The notes beneath the pieces are model-generated. The model was not told the origin of the DNA. It saw only the letters and a list, made by a program, of their open reading frames with translations, and ran no database searches. A stretch of 64,000 nucleotides of DNA from Otis tarda. Taxonomy: Eukaryota; Chordata; Aves; Otidiformes; Otididae. Shown here piece by piece: positions 57,881-64,000 of this stretch (positions are counted from its first letter, which is position 1; the number at the start of each line of letters is the position of its first letter). The DNA is taken from contig JAPMTP010000091.1 of NCBI GenBank assembly GCA_026413225.1, forward strand, positions 124,001-188,000, in the 5' to 3' direction. The position numbers were made by a program, and so were the translations under genes.

Positions 57881-60800
57881 AGAGCACCACAGACATTGGG
57901 GCTCCGGGCTTTCCCTGAGGAGCAGGGCTTCGATGTTTGCCACAAGCTACACGTGTGCGCCCCCTGAAAACAAACCCCGAGAAATCAGGAAAGTCGGATG
58001 ATTGCTCCCACACCAAAAGTGCCAGCCACTCAAGCTCTTGCTGCTCCTCAGCGGCCATTGGCAGCGCATCTAGAGCACCACAGACATTGGGGCTCCGGGC
58101 TTTCCCTGAGGAGCAGGGCTTCGATGTTTGCCACCAGCTGCACGTGGGCGCCCTATGAAAAGAAACCCTGAGAAATCACGAATGTCGGACGATTGCTGCC
58201 ACACCAAAAGTGCCAGCCACTCAAGCTCTTGCTGCTCCTCAGCGGCCATTGGCAGCGCATCCACAGCACCACAGATATTGGGGCTCCGGGCTTTCTCTGA
58301 GGAGCAGGGCTTCGACGTTTGCCACCAGCTGCACGTGGGCGCACACTGAAAATAACACCGAAAACCCACGAACTTCGGACGATTGTTTCGACACCAAAAG
58401 TGCCAGCCACTCAAGCTCTTGCTGCTCCTCAGCGGCCATTGGCAGCGCATCTACAGCACCACAGACATTGGGGCTCCGGGCTTTCCCTGAGGAGCAGGGC
58501 TTCGACGTTTGTCACCAGCTGCACTTGGGCGCCCCATGAAAAAAAATCCGAAAAATCACGAACGTCGGACGATAGCTCCCACACCAAAAGTGCCAGCCAC
58601 TCAAGCTCTTGCTGCTCCTCAGCGCCCATTGGCAGCGCATGTACAGCACCATAGACCTTGGGGCTCCGGGCTTTCCCTGAGGAGCAGGGCTTCGACATTT
58701 GCCACCAGCTGCACGTCGGCGCCCCCTGAAAATAAACCCCGAAAAATCACTAACGTCGGACGATTGCTCCCACACCAAAAGTGCCAGCCACTCAAGCTGT
58801 TGCTGCTCCTCAGCGGCCATTGGCAGTGCATCTACAGCACCACAGACCTTGGGGCTCCGGGCTTTCCCTGAGGAGCAGGGCTTCGACGTTTGCGACCAGC
58901 TATAAGTGGGCGCCCCATTAAAAAAAATCCCTGAAAACTCACGAACGTCGGACGATTGTTCCGACACCAAAAGGGCCAGCCACTCAAGCTCTTGCTGCTC
59001 CTCAGCGGCCATTGGCAGCGCATCTACAGCACCACAGACACTCGGGCTCCGGGCTTCCCCTGAGGAGCAGGGCTTCAACGTTTGCCACCAGCTGCACTTG
59101 GGCGCCCCATGAAAAAAAATCCGAAAAATCACGAACGTCGGACGATAGCTCCCACACCAAAAGTGCCAGCCACTCAAGCTCTTGCTGCTCCTCAGCGGCC
59201 ATTGGCAGCGCATCTACAGCACCACAGACCTTGGGGCTCCGGGCGTTCCCTGAGGAGCAGGGCTTCGACATTTGCCACCAGCTGCACGTGGGCGCCCCGT
59301 GAAAAGAAACCCCGAAAAATCACGAACATAGGACGATTGCTCCCACACCAAAAGTGCCAGCCACTCAAGCTCTTGCTGCTCCTCAGCGGCCATTGGCAGC
59401 GCATCTACAGCACCACAGACATTGGGGCTCCGGGCTTTCGCTGAGGAGCAGGGCTTCGACGTTTGCCACCAGCTGCACCTGGGCGCCCCGTGAAAAGAAT
59501 CCCCGAAAAATCACAAGCATATTACTATTGCTCCCACACCAAAAGTGCCAGCCACTCAAGCTCTTGCTGCTCCTCAGCGGCCATTGGCAGCACATCTACA
59601 GCACCACAGACACTGGGGCTCCGGGCTTTACCTGAGGAGCAGGGCTTCGATGTTTGCCACCAGCTGCACGTGGGCGCCCCATGAAAAGAAATCCTGAGAA
59701 ATCACACGAATGTCGGACGATTGCTCCCACACCAAAAGGGACAGCCACTCCAAGCTCTTGCTGCTCCTCAGCGGCCATTGGCAGCGCATCTACAGCACCA
59801 CAGACATTGGGGCTCCGGGCTTTCGCTGAGGAGCAGGGCTTCGACGTTTGCCACCAGCTGCACGTGGGCGCCCCGTGAAAAGAAACCCCGAAAAATCACA
59901 AGCATAGGACGATTGCTCCCACACCAAAAGTGCAAGCCACTCAAGCTCTTGCTGCTCCTCAGCGGCCATTGGCAGCGCATCTACAGCACCACGGAGACTG
60001 GGGCTCCGGGCTTTCGCTGAGGAGCAGGGCTTCGACGTTTGCCACCAGCTGCAAGAGGGGGCCACATTAAAAAAAAACCCGAAAAATCATGAACGTCGGA
60101 CGATTGCTCCCACACCAAAAGTGCCAGCCACTCAAGCTCTTGCTGCTCCTCAGCGGCCATTGGCAGCGCATCTACAGCACCACAGACTTTGGGGCTCCTG
60201 GCTTTGCCTGAGGAGCAGGGCTTTGACATTTGCCACCAGCTGCACGTGGGCGCACACTGAAAAGAAAACCCGAAAAATCACAAACGTCGGACGATGGCTG
60301 CCACACCAAAAGTGCCAGCCACTCAAGCTCTTGCTGCTCCTCAGCGGCCACTGGCAGTGCATCTACAGCAGCACAGACATTGGGGCTCCGGGCTTTCCCT
60401 GAGGAGCAGGGCTTCGACGTTTGCCACCAGCTGCACGTGGGCGCCCCATGAAAAAAAACCCGAAAAATCACGAACGTCGGACGATAGCTCCCACACCAAA
60501 AGTGCCAGCCACTCAATCTCTTGCTGCTCCTCAGCGCCCATTGGCAGCGCATCTACAGCACCACAGACACTGGGGCTCCGGGCTTTCCCTGAGGAGCAGG
60601 GCTTCGACATTTGCCACCCGCTGCACGTGGGCGCCCCCTTAAAAGAAACCCCGAGAAATCACGAACGTCGGACGATTGCGCCCACACCAAAAGTGCCAGC
60701 CACTCAAGCTCTTGCTGCTCCTCAGCGGCCATTGGCAGCGCATCTACAGCACCACAGACATTGGGACTCTGGGCTTTCCCTAAGGAGCAGGCCTTTGACG

Positions 60801-61138
60801 TTTGCCACCAGCTGCACGTGGGCGACCCCTGAAAAGAAACCCCGAAATATCACGAACATCGGACGATTGCTCCCACACCAAAAGTGCCAGCCACTCAAGC
60901 TCTTGCTGCTCCTCAGCGGCCATTGGCAGCGCATCTACAGCACCACAGACATTGGGGCTCCGGGCTTTTGCTGAGGAGCAGGGCTTCGACGTTTGCCACC
61001 AGCTGCACGTGGGCGCCCCGTGAAAAGAAACCCCGAAAAATCACAAGCATATTACTATTTCTCCCACACCAAAAGTGCCAGCCACTCAAGCTCTTGCTGC
61101 TCCTCAGCGGCCATTGGCAGCGCATCTACAGCACCACA

Positions 61139-63414
61139 GACACTGGGGCTCCGGGCTTTCCCTGAGGAGCATGGCTTCCACTTTTGCCACCAGCTGCACG
61201 TCGGCGCCCCATGAAAAGTAACCCCGAAAAATCACGAACGTCGGACGATTGCTCCCACACCAAAAGTGCCAGCCACTCAAGCTCTTGCTGCTCCTCAGCG
61301 GCCATTGGCAGCGCATCTACAGCACCACAGACATTGGGGCTCTAGGCTTTCCCTGAGGAGCAGGGCTTCGACGTTTGCCACCAGCTGCACGTGGGAGCCC
61401 CATGAAAAGTAACCCCGAAAATTCACAAACGTCGGACGATTGCTCCCATACCAAAAGGGCCAGCCACTCAAGCTCTTGCTGCTCCTCAGCAGCCATTGGC
61501 AGCTCATAAAGAGCTGCACTAACATTGGGGCTCCGGGCTTTCCCTGAGGAGCAGGGCTTCGACGTTTGCCACCAGCTGCACGTGGGCGCCCCCTGAAAAG
61601 AAACCCCAAATAATCACGAACGTCGGACCATTGCTCCCACACCAAAAGTGCCAGCCCCTCAAGCTCTTGCTGCTCCTCAGCGGCCATTGGCAGCGCATCT
61701 ACAGCACCACAGACATTTGTGCTCCGGGCTTTTGCTGAGGAGCAGGGCTTCGATGTTTGCCACAAGCTACACGTGTGCGCCCCCTGAAAACAAACCCCGA
61801 GAAATCAGGAAAGTCGGATGATTGCTCCCACACCAAAAGTGCCAGCCACTCAAGCTCTTGCTGCTCCTCAGCGGCCATTGGCAGCGCATCTAGAGCACCA
61901 CAGACCTTGGGGCTCCGGGCTTTCCCTGAGGAGCAGGGCTTCGATGTTTGCCACCAGCTGCACGTGGGCGCCCTATGAAAAGAAACCCTGAGAAATCACG
62001 AATGTCAGACGATTGCTGCCACACCAAAAGTGCCAGCCACTCAAGCTCTTGCTGCTCCTCAGCGGCCATTGGCAGCGAATCCACAGCACCACAGATATTG
62101 GGGCTCCGGGCTTTCTCTGAGGAGCAGGGCTTCGACGTTTGCCACCAGCTGCACGTGGGCGCACACTGAAAATAACCCCGAAAACCCATGAACTTCGGAC
62201 GATTGTTTCGACACCAAAAGTGCCAGCCACTCAAGCTCTTGCTGCTCCTCAGCGGCCATTGGCAGCGCATCTACAGCACCACAGACATTGGGGCTCCGGG
62301 CTTCCCCTGAGGAGCAGGGCTTCGACGTTTGTCACCAGCTGCACTTGGGCGCCCCATGAAAAAAAATCCGAAAAATCACGAACGTCGGACGATTGCTCCC
62401 ACACCAAAAGTGCCAGCCACTCAAGCTCTTGCTGCTCCTCAGCGCCCATTGGCAGCGCATGTACAGCACCATAGACCTTGGGGCTCCGGGCTTTCCCTGA
62501 GGAGCAGGGCTTCGACATTTGCCACCAGCTGCACGTCGGCGCCCCCTGAAAATAAACCGAAAAATCACTAACGTCGGACGATTGCTCCCACACCAAAAGT
62601 GCCAGCCACTCAAGCTGTTGCTGCTCCTCAGCGGCCATTGGCAGGGCATCTACAGCACCACAGACATTGGGGCTCTGGGCTTTCCCTGAGGAGCAGGCCT
62701 TTGACGTTTGCCACCAGCTGCACTTGGGCGCCCCGTGAAAAGAAACCCCGAAAAATCACGAACATAGGACGATTGCTTCCACACCAAAAGTGCCAGCCAC
62801 TCAAGCTCTTGCTGCTCCTCAGCGGCCATTGGCAGCGCATCTACAGCACCACAGACATTGGGGCTCTGGGCTTTCGCTGAGGAGCAGGGCTTCGACGTTT
62901 GCCACCAGCTGCAAGTGGGCGCCCCGTGAAAAGAAACCCCGAAAAATCACGAACGTCGGACCATTGCTCCCACACCAAAAGGGCCAGCCACTCAAGCTCT
63001 TGCTGCTCCTCAACGGCCATTTGCAGCGCATCAAAAGCACCACAGATATTGAGGCTCCGTCTTTCCCTGAGGAGCAAGGCATCGACTTTTTCCACCAGCT
63101 GCAAGTGGGGGCCACATTAAAAAAAACCCCGAAAAATCATGAATGTCGGACGATTGCTCCCACACCAAAAGTGCCAGCCACTCAAGATCTTGCTGCTATT
63201 CAGCGGCCATTGGCAGCGCATCTACAGCACCACAGACATTGGGGCTCCGGGCTTTCCCTGAAGAGCAGGGCTTTGACGTTTGCCACAAGCTGCACTTGTG
63301 CGTCACGTGAAAATAAACCCCGAGAAATCACGAGTGTTGGACGATTGTTCCGACACCAAAAGGGCCAGCCACTCAAGCTCTTGCTGCTCCTCAGCGGCCA
63401 TTGGCAGCGCATCT
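61139..63414 (+). repeat. Higher-order repeat block F, copy 2
   Basis: Second copy of 55605-57880. From about 63413 to about 63815 the sequence follows 58832-59235 instead (offset 4581 bp, 24 monomers), showing a recombination-type switch in register. Confidence 0.82.
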
Positions 63415-64000
63415 ACAGCACCACAGACCTTGGGGCTCCGGGCTTTCCCTGAGGAGCAGGGCTTCGATGTTTGCGACCAGCTATAAGTGGGCGCCCCATT
63501 AAAAAAAATACCTGAAAACTCACGAACGTCGGACGATTGTTCCGACACCAAAAGGGCCAGCCACTCAAGCTCTTGCTGCTCCTCAGCGGCCATTGGCAGC
63601 GCATCTACAGCACCACAGACACTCGGGCTCCGGGCTTCCCCTGAGGAGCAGGGCTTCAACGTTTGCCACCAGCTGCACTTGGGCGCCCCATGAAAAAAAA
63701 TCCGAAAAATCACGAACGTCGGACGATAGCTCCCACACCAAAAGTGCCAGCCACTCAAGCTCTTGCTGCTCCTCAGCGGCCATTGGCAGCGCATCTACAG
63801 CACCACAGACCTTGGGGCTCCGGGCTTTCCCTGAGGAGCAGGGCTTCGACATTTGCCACCCGCTGCACGTGGGCGCCCCCTGAAAGAAACCCCGAAAAAT
63901 CACTAACGTCGGACGATTGCTCCCACACCAAAAGTGCCAGCCACTCAAGCTCTTGCTGCTCCTCAGCGGCCATTGGCAGTGCATCTACAGCACCACAGAC

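Larger units (their letters stand above)
5881..64000 (+). repeat. Tandem satellite array, about 191-bp monomer, about 300 copies, head to tail
   Basis: The same monomer repeats without interruption to the right edge, almost always at 189-192 bp spacing (for example the block GGCTCCGGGCTTTCCCTGAG). By hand the consensus is about 60% GC with about 12 CpGs. All monomers are in plus orientation and none contains a transposon. Occasional short monomers occur: about 171 bp near 7800-7830, about 178 bp near 11375 and 12885, and 97 bp in four or five places. Several bird species are known to have satellites with monomers near 190 bp, including zebra finch Tgut191A, but equal length does not show identity. 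A centromeric or heterochromatic location is inferred only from the class of sequence. Confidence 0.97.

Noticed and set aside
5881..64000. CRISPR-like regular repeats
   Set aside because: The repeats are about 191 bp and contiguous, with no unique spacers, and the surroundings are vertebrate retroelements.

Overview
The window reads as vertebrate, most likely avian, non-coding DNA: about 5.4 kb of broken retroelements followed by about 58.6 kb of one tandem satellite that runs off the right edge. The bird call rests on a CR1 LINE 3' end in minus orientation (octamer tail of the ATTCTATG type at about 4566-4587), a class I gammaretrovirus-like provirus, and an interspersed sequence at 2722-3480 that I recall, without a database check, from other bird records. 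CR1 also occurs in turtles and crocodilians, so these are not fully excluded. No intact cellular gene, tRNA, rRNA or CRISPR array was seen.

Region 1 (1 to about 5395, plus strand) is the 3' part of a defective endogenous retrovirus: a reverse transcriptase C-terminal remnant, an RNase H with an internal deletion, an integrase catalytic core that keeps its D,D35E residues, a collapsed env (signal peptide and SU start, then only the TM anchor), a rearranged segment of about 1 kb bracketed by an 80-85 bp direct repeat, a polypurine tract, and a 3' LTR split by a 0.7 kb CR1 fragment. The LTR TATA box and AATAAA lie beyond the CR1.

Region 2 (about 5400-5880) is the edge of the satellite. The first 1.3 or so monomers are degenerate and inverted; orientation flips at about 5642 and stays plus to the end of the window.

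Region 3 (about 5880-64000) holds roughly 300 head-to-tail monomers of about 191 bp, about 60% GC by hand count, with about 12 CpGs per monomer. Each typical monomer carries an 11-bp inverted repeat with a 54-nt loop, two abutting E-box palindromes (CAGCTG then CACGTG), an A-tract stretch, and a minus-strand TTCG-N8-CGGG motif one base longer than a CENP-B box core. The array is a mosaic of higher-order repeats with periods of about 8, 9, 15, 17 and 29 monomers, a repeated 8-9 kb block lying 12.0-12.6 kb apart, and 97-bp half-monomers that form a 480-bp trimer. The many open frames inside the array are by-products of the repeat.

The part most likely to be new is the satellite: its edge structure, the apparent late gain of one dyad arm, and the nested higher-order structure. 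Centromeric or heterochromatic function is inference only.
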